A program made the translations under genes and the position numbers. The notes beneath the pieces were generated by a model that ran no database searches, had not been told where the DNA came from, and saw only the letters and a program-made list of their open reading frames with translations. A DNA stretch of 12,400 nucleotides. Origin: Niallia sp. FSL W8-0635. GTDB lineage: Bacteria; Bacillota; Bacilli; Bacillales; Cytobacillaceae. Positions within the stretch are counted from its first letter, which is position 1. The number at the start of each line of letters is the position of its first letter. Shown one piece after another: positions 1 to 6,300 of the stretch. Location: contig NZ_JBBOYD010000003.1 of assembly GCF_038007965.1 (NCBI RefSeq), forward strand, positions 1 through 12,400. Direction: 5' to 3'.

Positions 1-9
1 TCTAATCAA

Positions 10-56
10 GGGATAGGAATTAATCCCATATTCACTTATAGAATAATTATATTCTA
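10..56. promoter_or_regulatory. Inverted repeats upstream of the RepL-like gene
   Basis: Two small inverted repeats lie just upstream of the first gene: GGGAT/ATCCC (10-14 and 23-27) and TAGAAT/ATTCTA (39-44 and 51-56) around a 6-base AT centre. The second ends about 40 bases before the GTG start and is well placed to be an operator. Autoregulation by the encoded winged-helix protein is an inference; no clear -35/-10 pair was found and the upstream part may be outside the window. Confidence 0.35.
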
Positions 57-97
57 ACATATTGAGATTGATTCCTTCCAGTAGGGAGAGGAATTTT

Positions 98-727
98 GTG
101 AAAAAAGAAAACAATAATGTAGTAAATTTAAACACTGCTAGTAAAAATGCTAGAAAAAAAGATTTTGAAAATGATGAAATCCTTAATAATTTGGAGCATT
201 TTGGAGTACCTAAAGAACAAATTGAACAAGCCATGAAAGTTCTTAGCATGGCTACTGGCAATAAAGAACTTTACATAGGTACTAAAAGATCTCCGCAATC
301 GAAAGTGAGGTTTGCACAGAATTTGCAAGAGAATGTAGGTTTTTTAAATAAAAATAAATATTTGACTGGTAGAGAAAAAATATTTTTAAATGACATTACA
401 CCATATATAGCTTTTTCAAGTAACTGTATAGTTCTTGATATTAAAGTTAAAAACCCTATTCCTGCAAATATTACTGAGATTGCAAATATCATTGAAAGTG
501 ATAGATCAAATACTAGTAAAGTTATAAATTCTTTGGTTAAAAAAGGGATTTTATTTAAAGGAGAATCAGGAATAGAAGGTAATAATGCGAAAGCATATGC
601 TATTTTTGTTAATCCGCATGTGATATATGCTGGTGATAAAGATCATGTAAACGAAGCTTTACAAGTTATGTTTTATAAAGCTATGAAAATGAAAATATTA
701 AAAGATTTACCTGATAAATTATTTTAA
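98..727 (+). CDS. RepL-like winged-helix protein, putative plasmid replication initiator
   Basis: This 209-aa protein has a lysine/asparagine-rich N-terminus and a C-terminal winged-helix region (about residues 95-195). The segment with TPYIAFSSN, the helix-turn-helix-like NITEIANIIESDRSNTSKVI, and NPHVIYAGD (172-180) resembles the Firmicute plasmid replication protein family RepL, where a similar NP-x(3-5)-GD stretch closes the wing. RepL proteins start replication of small Firmicute plasmids. I chose GTG at 98 because AGGGAGAGG sits 6 bases upstream; the TTG at 62 has no ribosome binding site. A strong terminator follows directly and palindromic repeats lie behind it, as expected around an origin. 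It could instead be a MarR-like regulator, since both share this fold. Assignment is by recalled family patterns only. Confidence 0.55.
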   Translation: MKKENNNVVNLNTASKNARKKDFENDEILNNLEHFGVPKEQIEQAMKVLSMATGNKELYIGTKRSPQSKVRFAQNLQENVGFLNKNKYLTGREKIFLNDITPYIAFSSNCIVLDIKVKNPIPANITEIANIIESDRSNTSKVINSLVKKGILFKGESGIEGNNAKAYAIFVNPHVIYAGDKDHVNEALQVMFYKAMKMKILKDLPDKLF

Positions 728-730
728 ACA

Positions 731-769
731 AAATCCGTAGTTATCAATTTTGATAATTACGGATTTTTT
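731..769 (+). terminator. Intrinsic terminator after the RepL-like gene
   Basis: A 14-bp stem, ATCCGTAGTTATCA against TGATAATTACGGAT with one G-U pair and a 4-base loop, is followed by a T-run. It starts within a few bases of the stop codon. Confidence 0.85.
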
Positions 770-774
770 CTTAT

Positions 775-826
775 TTCGTCTGTGGTATTTTTACCACGAA
801 AGTGTGGTATTTTTACCACAGACGAA
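775..826. repeat. Nested double palindrome, two copies of GTGGTATTTTTACCAC
   Basis: The 16-mer GTGGTATTTTTACCAC occurs at 782-797 and 804-819, each with 6-bp arms and a TTTT centre. The pair is enclosed by TTCGTCT (775-781) and AGACGAA (820-826), so the whole 52 bp is also one large palindrome. The copies start 22 bp apart, two helical turns, which suits cooperative binding by a dimeric protein on one face of DNA. Its place directly behind the RepL-like gene suggests an origin iteron, copy-control operator or partition site. Which one is not decidable from sequence. Confidence 0.7.
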
Positions 827-1085
827 AAGTGCTAAAAACCTATATATACCAACGCTTTAACCTACTTTTAAAACTCTCTCTCTTCTCACTCTATATTAAA
901 TAGCATTTCGCTCTTTAATTAGCAACCCCTAATTTAAACTTTTTACGTTATTGCCATTAAGGCTGAAAGGTTGCCATAAAGGCAACTAAAAACCTCGCAG
1001 TTAAGGGGGGGCTTTCCCCATAACAAGGCTATCCCAAAAATGGTATACCTTTTCTTGTAAAATGGTTTTAGAAAGGAGTGTTTTT
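827..1085. other. Non-coding AT-rich region with small inverted repeats, possible origin region
   Basis: No convincing gene is present. It contains a pyrimidine tract (CT repeats near 872-890), an inverted repeat AATTAG/CTAATT (917-922 and 929-934), two near-copies of TTGCCATWAAGGC (951-963, 971-983), and a G-run facing a C-run (1005-1019, GGGG...CCCC) that could form a hairpin on either strand. Clustered repeats in AT-rich DNA beside a RepL-like gene suit a plasmid origin or control region, but nothing proves it. Confidence 0.4.
951..986. repeat. TTGCC palindrome, tandem copies (second set at 10761)
   Basis: GGTTGCCATAAAGGCAAC (969-986) is a 6-7 bp arm palindrome with an ATAAA centre. A near copy, TTGCCATTAAGGC, starts exactly 20 bp upstream at 951. 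The reverse complement of the main copy is found at 10761-10779. Such matching palindromes at two distant plasmid loci suggest binding sites of one protein. Confidence 0.65.
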
Positions 1086-1235
1086 ATGGATATATTTAAA
1101 GGTGGTAGCTTAAAGAAGTGTCCAAAGTGCGAAAAGGAGGTTCAAACGCTTCTTGCGTTTACTGGTACGGTGCGTTGTAGCAATTGCGGTTATATATATC
1201 TTGAGGAAGAAATAAGAAAAGAAGAACCACTCTGA
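1086..1235 (+). CDS. Small zinc-ribbon protein, 49 aa
   Basis: ATG at 1086 is preceded by AAAGGAGTG with good spacing. The protein has two CxxC knuckles, C12-P-K-C15 and C31-S-N-C34, separated by a short beta-like segment, then an acidic/basic tail (EEEIRKEEPL). This is a minimal zinc ribbon, a fold used for DNA, RNA or protein contacts. Similar short zinc ribbons occur often on Firmicute plasmids and phages without known function. A hairpin-forming inverted repeat overlaps its 3' end. No partner is evident. Reading frame and ribosome site make the gene itself likely; the function is unknown. Confidence 0.7.
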   Translation: MDIFKGGSLKKCPKCEKEVQTLLAFTGTVRCSNCGYIYLEEEIRKEEPL

Positions 1236-1261
1236 TTCGCACCCAGACGATAGTTCTTCTT
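1219..1261. repeat. Inverted repeat at the 3' end of the zinc-ribbon gene
   Basis: AAGAAGAAC (1219-1227) pairs with GTTCTTCTT (1253-1261), with an inner TCTG/CAGA stem. No long T-run follows, so this is terminator-like but not a classic intrinsic terminator. A second small hairpin CAGAC-ATTG-GTCTG follows at 1286-1299. Confidence 0.4.
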
Positions 1262-1337
1262 CTTCTGAAGATTAATTCAGTTGAACAGACATTGGTCTGC
1301 AAAAATCCTAGTACCTCCTTAGTATATCAATTCATTT

Positions 1338-1373
1338 TGTAGTTATCAAAAATTATAACTACAGGCTTATAAT
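1338..1373. promoter_or_regulatory. Inverted repeat next to a TATAAT box
   Basis: TGTAGTTAT (1338-1346) and ATAACTACA (1355-1363) form a perfect 9-bp-arm inverted repeat. A consensus -10 box TATAAT lies at 1368-1373, about 20 bases before the start of the next gene. No good -35 is seen at 17 bp, and the repeat covers the place where it would be. This suggests a repressor or activator controlled promoter. Confidence 0.45.
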
Positions 1374-1394
1374 AGCTAAAAAGGGGTGTTTACT

Positions 1395-1583
1395 TTGCAC
1401 GAGTTTGAAAGGTCCAAACAAATTATCAAAGGTAAGTTTGATTGCAACCGTACTTGGAACGTGACGTTTGAGTATAATCGAGATTATGAAAAAAAGCCTT
1501 TATCTTGGGAAGAAAATCAGCAATTGCTTGACGATCTTATCAAGGTATTTGAAAAATACGAAATGAATTGGAAGTTGAAATAA
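1395..1583 (+). CDS. Small protein of unknown function, 62 aa
   Basis: TTG at 1395 has AAGGGGTG 6 bases upstream and is preferred over GTG at 1386, which overlaps that ribosome site. The 62-aa product (MHEFERSKQIIKGKFD...) is hydrophilic, with an aromatic beta-like half (WNVTFEYNRDY) and a helical half (WEENQQLLDDLIKVFEKYEMNW). I do not recognise the family. It has no membrane segment or cysteine motif. It is convergent with the relaxase gene, and the two share a terminator hairpin. The upstream TATAAT and inverted repeat suggest its own regulated promoter. Confidence 0.6.
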   Translation: MHEFERSKQIIKGKFDCNRTWNVTFEYNRDYEKKPLSWEENQQLLDDLIKVFEKYEMNWKLK

Positions 1584-1584
1584 G

Positions 1585-1605
1585 GGGTTGTAAATTTTAC
1601 AACCC
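1585..1605. terminator. Hairpin between convergent genes
   Basis: GGGTTGTAA (1585-1593) pairs with TTACAACCC (1597-1605) around a 3-base loop. It begins 2 bases after the stop codon of the 62-aa gene and touches the stop codon of the relaxase. The T-run is poor on both strands, so termination may be weak. Confidence 0.5.
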
Positions 1606-3506
1606 TAGAGTTCTATCCCTTCCTTGCCTTTGGATAAAGCTTGTTCTTGTTGTTTTTTTTCTATTCTTTCTATGTCTTTCTTAACATTAGATAAAGCTTC
1701 ATTTTCCTTCTGCAATCCCTCAATTTTCTTCATATACTCATCTTTAATTGGTTTCTGTTCATTGACTAGTTCCCTATCTTGTTTAATAGAAAAATCACTT
1801 TTATAACCAGCTTGTACAAGTTCTCGTCCTATTGCTTTTTTGCGTTCTTTTAGTGATTCATATTGTTCTTTTGCTACTGGATCATTAAGTGCCCTTCCGT
1901 ATTGGTAAGGATTATTTTCAGTAGCTTTTAATTGGCGGTCAATTTGGGTAATTCTTTTTAATTTTATTTCAGCTGCGTTCACAGTTTCTTCTCGTTTTTC
2001 ATAATTAGAAATAGCTTTTGACATGTTATCTATTTCAGCTTTATTTTTCTCGATAACTGTTGGTATATCGCTAGTTTTTGAAAGATTATAGTGTTCGTGA
2101 ATGTCTTGTAATTTTATAGCTGTTTTATAATCGATTGGCTTATTTTTAAGTTCAGGATATAAAGAAGTTGCTTTTTTGATTTCATGATTTTTTAAAATGT
2201 TTTCTCCACGTTCCAATAGCTCATTTGTCTTTTTGTGTTCTTTTCTTTTTATTTCTAATTCGGCATAAGTTTGCTGGACTTCTTTATCTAATTGCTTTTT
2301 CCTAAATGGGATTTCTTCTCTAGTTGAAATGCCATTATCTCGCATTAAAACGGATACTCTTTCTTTTTGGCTATCAAGAGTTTGGCTTAAAGAATTAATT
2401 TCATTGCGTAGCTGCTCTTTCTGTTTTCGTTGGAAGAATCCTGTATTTTCAAGTTCTTGCTCTTTTTCGCTTATTTGTTTTTCAAAGCTAGATAAAGTAG
2501 CGTTTGCTTGGAAAAGATTATCCATGTTTTTTTGTTTATTCTGTAGTTGATAATACTCGGAATTATTTTTTTGATGTGATTTAGAATTGTTCTCTTTCGC
2601 TTTAGAAATGTTCTCTAAAGTTGGTTCTTCTTTGGTTAAGCTTGTTTTGATATAGTCTAATAAATTTTGTTCTCCAGTGGTGAAAGCAACTACCTTTTTT
2701 TGTTCCTGTTCTTTTAACAAAGCTTGTAATTGTTGCTTTTCCTCATGATATTTTTGAAAGTCATAAATGATAGCATTGTGCTGTTTTACTTCACGATTAA
2801 TATTTCCGCGGTCTGTTTCGATTCCCTTTTTCTCCATATCAGAAGCTACATGCCCTAAATGAACAGTAGGTAAAATTTCAAGTCCACGATCAGCATGAGA
2901 TTGATGGGTAATTCGTTCTTGGATATTTGCTTTTTCAAGTGCTTTATTTGCATATTCTGACCATTGTTCACGAACAGAAAGACAATTTTCACTAGACTTT
3001 ACAAAGCCACGATTATTTTCTTTTGCATTGGCAAAGTCAGCGTTCCATTCACGATTTTTTTTACCAAATCCATGTTCATCAATAGTTCTCATAGTCAGCA
3101 TGATATGAGCGTGTGGATTTTCTTTATCATCTCGGTGGATTGCAATATCGGCAACCATACCTTTATCTACAAACTGGTCTTGAACATATCCTTTAATTAA
3201 TTCGGTTTGCTGTTCATTAGAAAGTTCTTTTGGCAAAGCAATATTAATTTCTCTTGCTAGTTGAGAATCTTTTCTCTTTTCTGTACGTTCTACTTCATTC
3301 CAAAGAAACTCACGATTTTGAACCCATGATGGAGAATTAGAAGGAGCAAGAATCATGGTTTCAGGTTGCACTTCTCTTTTATAGTATTTTGATTCTTGGG
3401 AGCGTTCATCATATAGCTTTTCGCCTGAACGATAAGAAGCAGAAGCAACTGCTGATTGTCCTTTTGATCTACTTATAATTTGCATAGATAAGTGATAGAT
3501 CGCCAT
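1605..3506 (-). CDS. MobQ-family relaxase (MobA/MobL)
   Basis: This is a DNA strand transferase of the MobA/MobL family: it nicks one strand at oriT, stays attached to the 5' end and leads it into the recipient. The N-terminus (MAIYHLSMQIISRSKGQSAV...ASYRSG) is typical, with the likely catalytic tyrosine at Y25. The metal-binding triad is in H124-x-D126...N130-P-H132-A-H134. Residues after about 250 are mostly charged coiled coil with no primase or helicase signature, and the total of 633 aa is in the normal range. The ATG has a strong AAAGGAGGT site. The gene reads away from the matching oriT at 3806-3834, and a TraD/MobC-like gene lies on the other side, which is the usual MobQ plan. The oriT resembles those of RSF1010 and pSK41/pGO1. 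Confidence 0.93.
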   Translation of the reverse strand: MAIYHLSMQIISRSKGQSAVASASYRSGEKLYDERSQESKYYKREVQPETMILAPSNSPSWVQNREFLWNEVERTEKRKDSQLAREINIALPKELSNEQQTELIKGYVQDQFVDKGMVADIAIHRDDKENPHAHIMLTMRTIDEHGFGKKNREWNADFANAKENNRGFVKSSENCLSVREQWSEYANKALEKANIQERITHQSHADRGLEILPTVHLGHVASDMEKKGIETDRGNINREVKQHNAIIYDFQKYHEEKQQLQALLKEQEQKKVVAFTTGEQNLLDYIKTSLTKEEPTLENISKAKENNSKSHQKNNSEYYQLQNKQKNMDNLFQANATLSSFEKQISEKEQELENTGFFQRKQKEQLRNEINSLSQTLDSQKERVSVLMRDNGISTREEIPFRKKQLDKEVQQTYAELEIKRKEHKKTNELLERGENILKNHEIKKATSLYPELKNKPIDYKTAIKLQDIHEHYNLSKTSDIPTVIEKNKAEIDNMSKAISNYEKREETVNAAEIKLKRITQIDRQLKATENNPYQYGRALNDPVAKEQYESLKERKKAIGRELVQAGYKSDFSIKQDRELVNEQKPIKDEYMKKIEGLQKENEALSNVKKDIERIEKKQQEQALSKGKEGIEL

Positions 3507-3564
3507 GATTCTTTACCTCCTTTTTTTAGATTTTATGTATTAGGATTTTTTGCTTTTTATGTTT

Positions 3565-3690
3565 TTCGGTTTTGAATAACCGTAATAAAAAAATTCGTAC
3601 CGAAAGGTGGGAAAATTTTTATTATGGATTCGTAAGAATTTATTAGACGAGTTGGGGAAATCCCAACTTGGAATAATAAATAGCTTACGA
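3565..3690. repeat. Long stem-loop region between relaxase and oriT
   Basis: A compound hairpin spans 3630-3690: TCGTAAG/CTTACGA outside, TTTATTA/TAATAAA in the middle, and AGTTGGG/CCCAACT around GAAAT at the tip, with small internal loops. A smaller CGGTT/AACCG hairpin lies at 3567-3582. These could fold in the single strand during transfer or in the 5' leader of the relaxase mRNA, which would be read on the minus strand. Confidence 0.65.
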
Positions 3691-3700
3691 TTGTTTTTTG

Positions 3701-3800
3701 TATTCGCCATTTGGCGGATACTCATTCGCACATTTGCGAATGAAGGATTTTGATTTTGTATTCGCTGATAGGCGAATATGCTTTTCCGTTGCGAAGCAAC
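3701..3800. repeat. Series of hairpins with ATTCGC stems 5' of nic
   Basis: Four hairpins follow one another: TATTCGCC/GGCGGATA (3701-3720), TCATTCGCA/TGCGAATGA (3722-3743, 9 bp perfect), TATTCGC/GCGAATA (3759-3778) and GTTGC/GCAAC around GAA (3788-3800). The first three share the ATTCGC core in the same arm order, so they look like diverged repeats. They lie on the 5' side of nic, the side on which MobQ relaxases recognise an inverted repeat. Confidence 0.75.
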
Positions 3801-3805
3801 CGCAC

Positions 3806-3881
3806 ACATTGGAACAATGTATAAGTGCGCCCTTCCTCACATTGGTTCGTTGGGGTCATTATACCACGTAGCGATGTGAGG
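3806..3881 (+). other. oriT: oriT, RSF1010/pSK41-type nic region
   Basis: The inverted repeat ACATTG-GAA-CAATGT (3806-3820) is followed by ATAAGTGCGCCCTT (3821-3834). That is the conserved nic core of MobQ plasmids such as RSF1010 and pSK41/pGO1, in which TAAGTGCG is cut before CCCT. The expected nick is on this strand between about 3829 and 3830. With this polarity the DNA to the right (accessory gene, secreted-protein block) would enter the recipient first. A further inverted repeat, CCTCACAT/ATGTGAGG (3835-3842 and 3874-3881), lies on the leading side. Confidence 0.9.
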
Positions 3882-3920
3882 AGTCATTCTGTAATTCTAG
3901 TTTTCGCTCGTAATTTTGGA

Positions 3921-3926
3921 TATAAT
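3921..3926 (+). promoter_or_regulatory. Probable -10 box of the mobilization accessory gene
   Basis: TATAAT lies 32 bases before the TTG start of the accessory gene. The -35 at 17 bp is poor (TAGTTT), so the promoter may be weak or assisted by a bound relaxosome protein. Confidence 0.45.
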
Positions 3927-3957
3927 AGAGAAAATAATAGAGTAGGGAGTGAGAGCC

Positions 3958-4242
3958 TTGGCTCGAAGAACGGAAGAAGAGAGACTAATAGATTTAGAAG
4001 AAAAAATTAAGAAGATGCAATTTGAGAAGCAACGGTTGGCGAACCAAGTGAGACAAAAGGAGCGAAAGGAAAGAACGAGACGATTGATCCAAGTAGGTGG
4101 ATTAATTGAAAAACATTTTGAAATAAAGGGAGAAGAAGAAGTTATTAAATTAATTGTTTCTTTTAAAGAGTCTGTAGAAAAAAACAAAGAAAAGATATTA
4201 TCTCTTGATATTGATCAAGCTAGAAAGATACTTAAGATTTAA
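3958..4242 (+). CDS. TraD/MobC-like mobilization accessory protein
   Basis: This 94-aa basic protein has a long N-terminal helix rich in E, K and R (ERLIDLEEKIKKMQFEKQRL) and the motif R-x-R-R-L-I-Q-V-G-G-L-I-E-K (about 39-52). That pattern is typical of the small TraD / MobC / DUF3847-like proteins encoded next to MobQ relaxases. They are thought to bind oriT DNA and help form the relaxosome. I chose TTG at 3958 because AGGGAGTGAG lies just upstream; GTG at 3949 sits inside that site. The gene is divergent from the relaxase with oriT between them. A 12-bp stem-loop overlaps its stop codon. Confidence 0.75.
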   Translation: MARRTEEERLIDLEEKIKKMQFEKQRLANQVRQKERKERTRRLIQVGGLIEKHFEIKGEEEVIKLIVSFKESVEKNKEKILSLDIDQARKILKI

Positions 4243-4264
4243 TAGATAAAAATTAAATCTTAAG
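4231..4264. repeat. Stem-loop over the stop codon of the accessory gene
   Basis: CTTAAGATTTAA (4231-4242) pairs perfectly with TTAAATCTTAAG (4253-4264) around a 10-base loop. No T-run follows; an A-rich stretch and the ribosome site of the next gene do instead. On the minus strand the flanking A-run becomes a T-run, so it could terminate transcription from the other side. Confidence 0.5.
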
Positions 4265-4278
4265 AAAAAGGAGTTAAT

Positions 4279-4440
4279 ATGAAATCAAATAATAATAAAA
4301 AAAGAAAAATTCAAGCTAAATATAGAAAATTAACAAATAAAAATAATAAAAATGATAAATTCACTGAAAAAATAGCAATTATTTTTGCTTTGTTTTTTCT
4401 CATAATTTTATTTTTAAATATATTTATAAAATCTTTTTAA
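4279..4440 (+). CDS. Small basic single-span membrane protein, 53 aa
   Basis: ATG at 4279 follows AAAAAGGAG with normal spacing. The first half is strongly basic and asparagine/lysine-rich (MKSNNNKKRKIQAKYRK). The second half is one hydrophobic helix (IAIIFALFFLIILFLNIFI) followed by KSF. The positive-inside rule predicts a cytoplasmic N-terminus and a C-terminal anchor. Family and function are not recognised. It stands first in a block of small membrane and secreted proteins. A lysine-rich stretch of this kind could arise by chance in AT-rich DNA, but the ribosome site supports it. Confidence 0.5.
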   Translation: MKSNNNKKRKIQAKYRKLTNKNNKNDKFTEKIAIIFALFFLIILFLNIFIKSF

Positions 4441-4450
4441 AAAGTATATT

Positions 4451-4479
4451 TTGACATTTATTTCATATTTTATTAAAAT
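4451..4479 (+). promoter_or_regulatory. Sigma-A promoter of the small membrane/secreted protein pair
   Basis: A perfect -35 TTGACA (4451-4456), 17-bp spacer and -10 TAAAAT (4474-4479, 5 of 6) lie 25 bases before the next ATG. It should drive 4505-5213 as one unit ending at the terminator near 5279. Confidence 0.75.
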
Positions 4480-4504
4480 AATATAAAACTAGGGGTGGAT
4501 AATA

Positions 4505-4648
4505 ATGGGAATTAAACCATTGAAACTTTTTATATTGACTTTTGTTTGTTCATTAATTTTTTCAATTGTATTTGTATCAATACAACGTATTGATACCTAT
4601 TTTAATCCACCAGAAGTACCTGTTACTTCTATTGAAAAAATAGAATAA
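4505..4648 (+). CDS. Small membrane-anchored protein, 47 aa
   Basis: ATG at 4505 is preceded by AGGGGTGG. The product starts MGIKPLK, has one hydrophobic segment (LFILTFVCSLIFSIVFVSI, about 8-26), then a short tail with IDTYFNPPEVPV and charged residues, predicted outside. It contains one cysteine in the hydrophobic stretch, but this is not a proper lipobox. It is co-directional with and 28 bases upstream of the secreted 178-aa protein, behind a good promoter, so the two are probably made together. It could assist or give immunity to the secreted partner; that is speculation from arrangement only. Confidence 0.6.
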   Translation: MGIKPLKLFILTFVCSLIFSIVFVSIQRIDTYFNPPEVPVTSIEKIE

Positions 4649-4676
4649 TTATTTTATATGAGGGGAAAGGGAATTG

Positions 4677-5213
4677 ATGAAAAATTTATTTTTTACAGTT
4701 GGAACACTATTTATTTTTGGAATATTTATACTAGGTTATAGTAGCCAAGCTAACGCTATGACAGAAGAAACAAATGATTTAGAAGAAATAGATCCAATTG
4801 TTGCTCAAGATGGTGATGAAGATGGTATTAATGATCAATCTAGTGTAAATATTCAAATAAAAAAAGTTTCGGATAATTTAATTGTTCCTTTTGGCGCTGG
4901 TCAATGGGACTATATTGGAAAAAGTTCGTTTAAAACTGTTTCTAAAACTTTTTATTCAGGTGGAGGAGATCTCTTAATTTATATAAATCAACCTTATGAA
5001 GGACCTGCTTTTAAATGGTTATATAAATTAGTAGAAGATGATCCAGCTATTGATGATACAGTTTCTAATTTTGAATTACCTAATAAAGGTGGTACTTATG
5101 AAGTAAAATTTAATGTTAGGAGTTTTGTAGATGGAGATAATAAAAAAGCAGAATTAAGATTACAAAAATTAACGATGCCAACGACGACTGTTGATACTGA
5201 ATGGTGGGATTAG
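4677..5213 (+). CDS. Secreted protein with Ca-binding-like acidic loop, 178 aa
   Basis: The N-terminus is a classical Sec signal peptide: MKNLFF, a hydrophobic core, and SSQANA before M28, a good signal peptidase I site. The mature part is acidic. It has DGDEDGIND at 45-53, which fits the DxDxDGxxD calcium loop seen in EF-hand-like and thrombospondin type 3 repeats. A beta-rich domain follows (GQWDYIGKSS...KGGTYEVKFNVRS) with regular strands, suggesting a secreted beta-sandwich. ATG at 4677 is preferred over TTG at 4674 because the AGGGGAAAGGG site fits better. The family is not recognised. No LPxTG or other wall anchor is present, so it is probably released. A terminator follows. Confidence 0.7.
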   Translation: MKNLFFTVGTLFIFGIFILGYSSQANAMTEETNDLEEIDPIVAQDGDEDGINDQSSVNIQIKKVSDNLIVPFGAGQWDYIGKSSFKTVSKTFYSGGGDLLIYINQPYEGPAFKWLYKLVEDDPAIDDTVSNFELPNKGGTYEVKFNVRSFVDGDNKKAELRLQKLTMPTTTVDTEWWD

Positions 5214-5278
5214 AAAGAATAATATTTTTTAATAGATTAATAATTTATTTATATAGGTAATTATTACTTTTTAAAGGC

Positions 5279-5315
5279 CCCTGATTTTTTTTATTTTAAA
5301 AATCAGGGTTTTTTT
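5279..5315 (+). terminator. Intrinsic terminator after the 178-aa secreted protein
   Basis: CCCTGATTTTT (5279-5289) pairs with AAAAATCAGGG (5298-5308) and is followed by seven T. The reverse strand also has a usable T-run within the stem. Confidence 0.85.
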
Positions 5316-5375
5316 ATATTTTTCTATATTCAAATATAAGAATATTTAGAAAAAAATAAAAAACTTTATTATATT

Positions 5376-5419
5376 TATCATTAACATATATATCATTAAC
5401 CAGTAATATGTGGTATATT
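5376..5419 (+). promoter_or_regulatory. Direct repeats and extended -10 upstream of the 272-aa secreted protein
   Basis: TATCATTAAC occurs at 5376-5385 and again at 5391-5400, 15 bp start to start. An extended -10 box, TGGTATATT, follows at 5412-5420, with no recognisable -35 at the right distance. Direct repeats just upstream of a promoter lacking a -35 suggest an activator-dependent promoter. This is an inference from arrangement. Confidence 0.4.
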
Positions 5420-5455
5420 TTGGTAGGATTATACAAATAAAAAGGGGAAGAAAAA

Positions 5456-6274
5456 ATGAAAATATTAAAAAAGATTAGCTTTGTTTTATTATCTTTAAGT
5501 ATTTTATTCATTGCTGCACCTTTAAGCTTTGCAAGTGAAACAAATGATCAAGTCGAAAAAGAAATAATCACTAAAAAAGAGATAATTGATAAGACTGAAC
5601 AAATAGAAAAATTTTATAAAGGTGATATTAAGTTACAAAATAAGCTGAAAGCAAAAATTAAAAATGGTGAAGAATTAGATAGTAATAATCCTAAAAAAGC
5701 GTCATTAGGAGAAGTTGAAAAAATAGATGAATCAACTTTTAAAATAACATATCCTGATGGTTCTTATGCATTGGAAGGAATAGATTTATCGAATACAAAG
5801 GTTTATGATGAAGAAGGTAATTTACTTGGGAATTTTAATGATTTGTATCCTGATGGTACATTAAATTTTAATCCCATAAAAGGGACCGTTTTGCCCGAAG
5901 AACCACAATTTTCAACTATGGATAAAAATACAATTAGTGGTGGTACTGTAACCGTTGGATCAGGGTATCGTACCGCGAAGGGTGTAAAAGTATACCATTA
6001 TAGTTATCATATGACTGTCCAGTTTAAAGTTGATTACACTTTAGTTCAAAGTGGTTATGATTACATATCTAGAATTTATGGGGTTGATATCGCAGCGTAT
6101 GAATGGGATATTTTATCAGAAGGTGTTTTTAGAAAGAAGGAAACACTTGAATATAGTGCATATGGTGGAGTTAAATTTAAGATTAAAGAATATGCCGATG
6201 CTACAAAAACAGGTACAGCTCATTTATATATTCGTGTAGCGAAAGATAAAGCTTGGATTGATATAGATTATTAA
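5456..6274 (+). CDS. Secreted protein of unknown function, 272 aa
   Basis: ATG follows AAAAGGGGAAG. The signal peptide (MKILKK, core VLLSLSILFIAAP, then LSFA) is probably cut after A26. The mature protein begins with a charged helical part (SETNDQVEKEII...KIKNGEE), then a strand-turn segment with YPDGSYALEG and DEEGNLLGN, then a C-terminal beta-rich domain from about 155 (TISGGTVTVGSGYRTAKGVK) rich in Y, K and V. No catalytic motif, cysteine or wall-anchor signal is seen. I do not recognise the family. A 35-aa membrane peptide gene follows 26 bases later, echoing the pairing of a small membrane protein with a secreted protein just upstream, so a toxin/bacteriocin-like or surface role is possible but unproven. 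Confidence 0.7.
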   Translation: MKILKKISFVLLSLSILFIAAPLSFASETNDQVEKEIITKKEIIDKTEQIEKFYKGDIKLQNKLKAKIKNGEELDSNNPKKASLGEVEKIDESTFKITYPDGSYALEGIDLSNTKVYDEEGNLLGNFNDLYPDGTLNFNPIKGTVLPEEPQFSTMDKNTISGGTVTVGSGYRTAKGVKVYHYSYHMTVQFKVDYTLVQSGYDYISRIYGVDIAAYEWDILSEGVFRKKETLEYSAYGGVKFKIKEYADATKTGTAHLYIRVAKDKAWIDIDY

Positions 6275-6300
6275 TAAACTAAAAACGAGGGTGATAAATA

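Noticed and set aside
775..1020. CRISPR array
   Set aside because: Only two repeat copies with palindromic layout and no unique spacers of regular size; no cas genes in the window.
1155..1300. Minus-strand small frame with AAGGAGG near 1317 and a TTG near 1299, giving an arginine-rich then hydrophobic peptide
   Set aside because: Start is weak and it is antisense to the zinc-ribbon gene and its hairpin; a type I toxin was considered but no known toxin pattern was seen.
3540..3809. 89-aa minus-strand reading frame between relaxase and oriT
   Set aside because: It lies entirely over the hairpin array, has no ribosome site and an unlikely composition.
3825..4010. 61-aa plus-strand reading frame starting in the nic region
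   Set aside because: It covers the oriT and overlaps the accessory gene in another frame, with no ribosome site.
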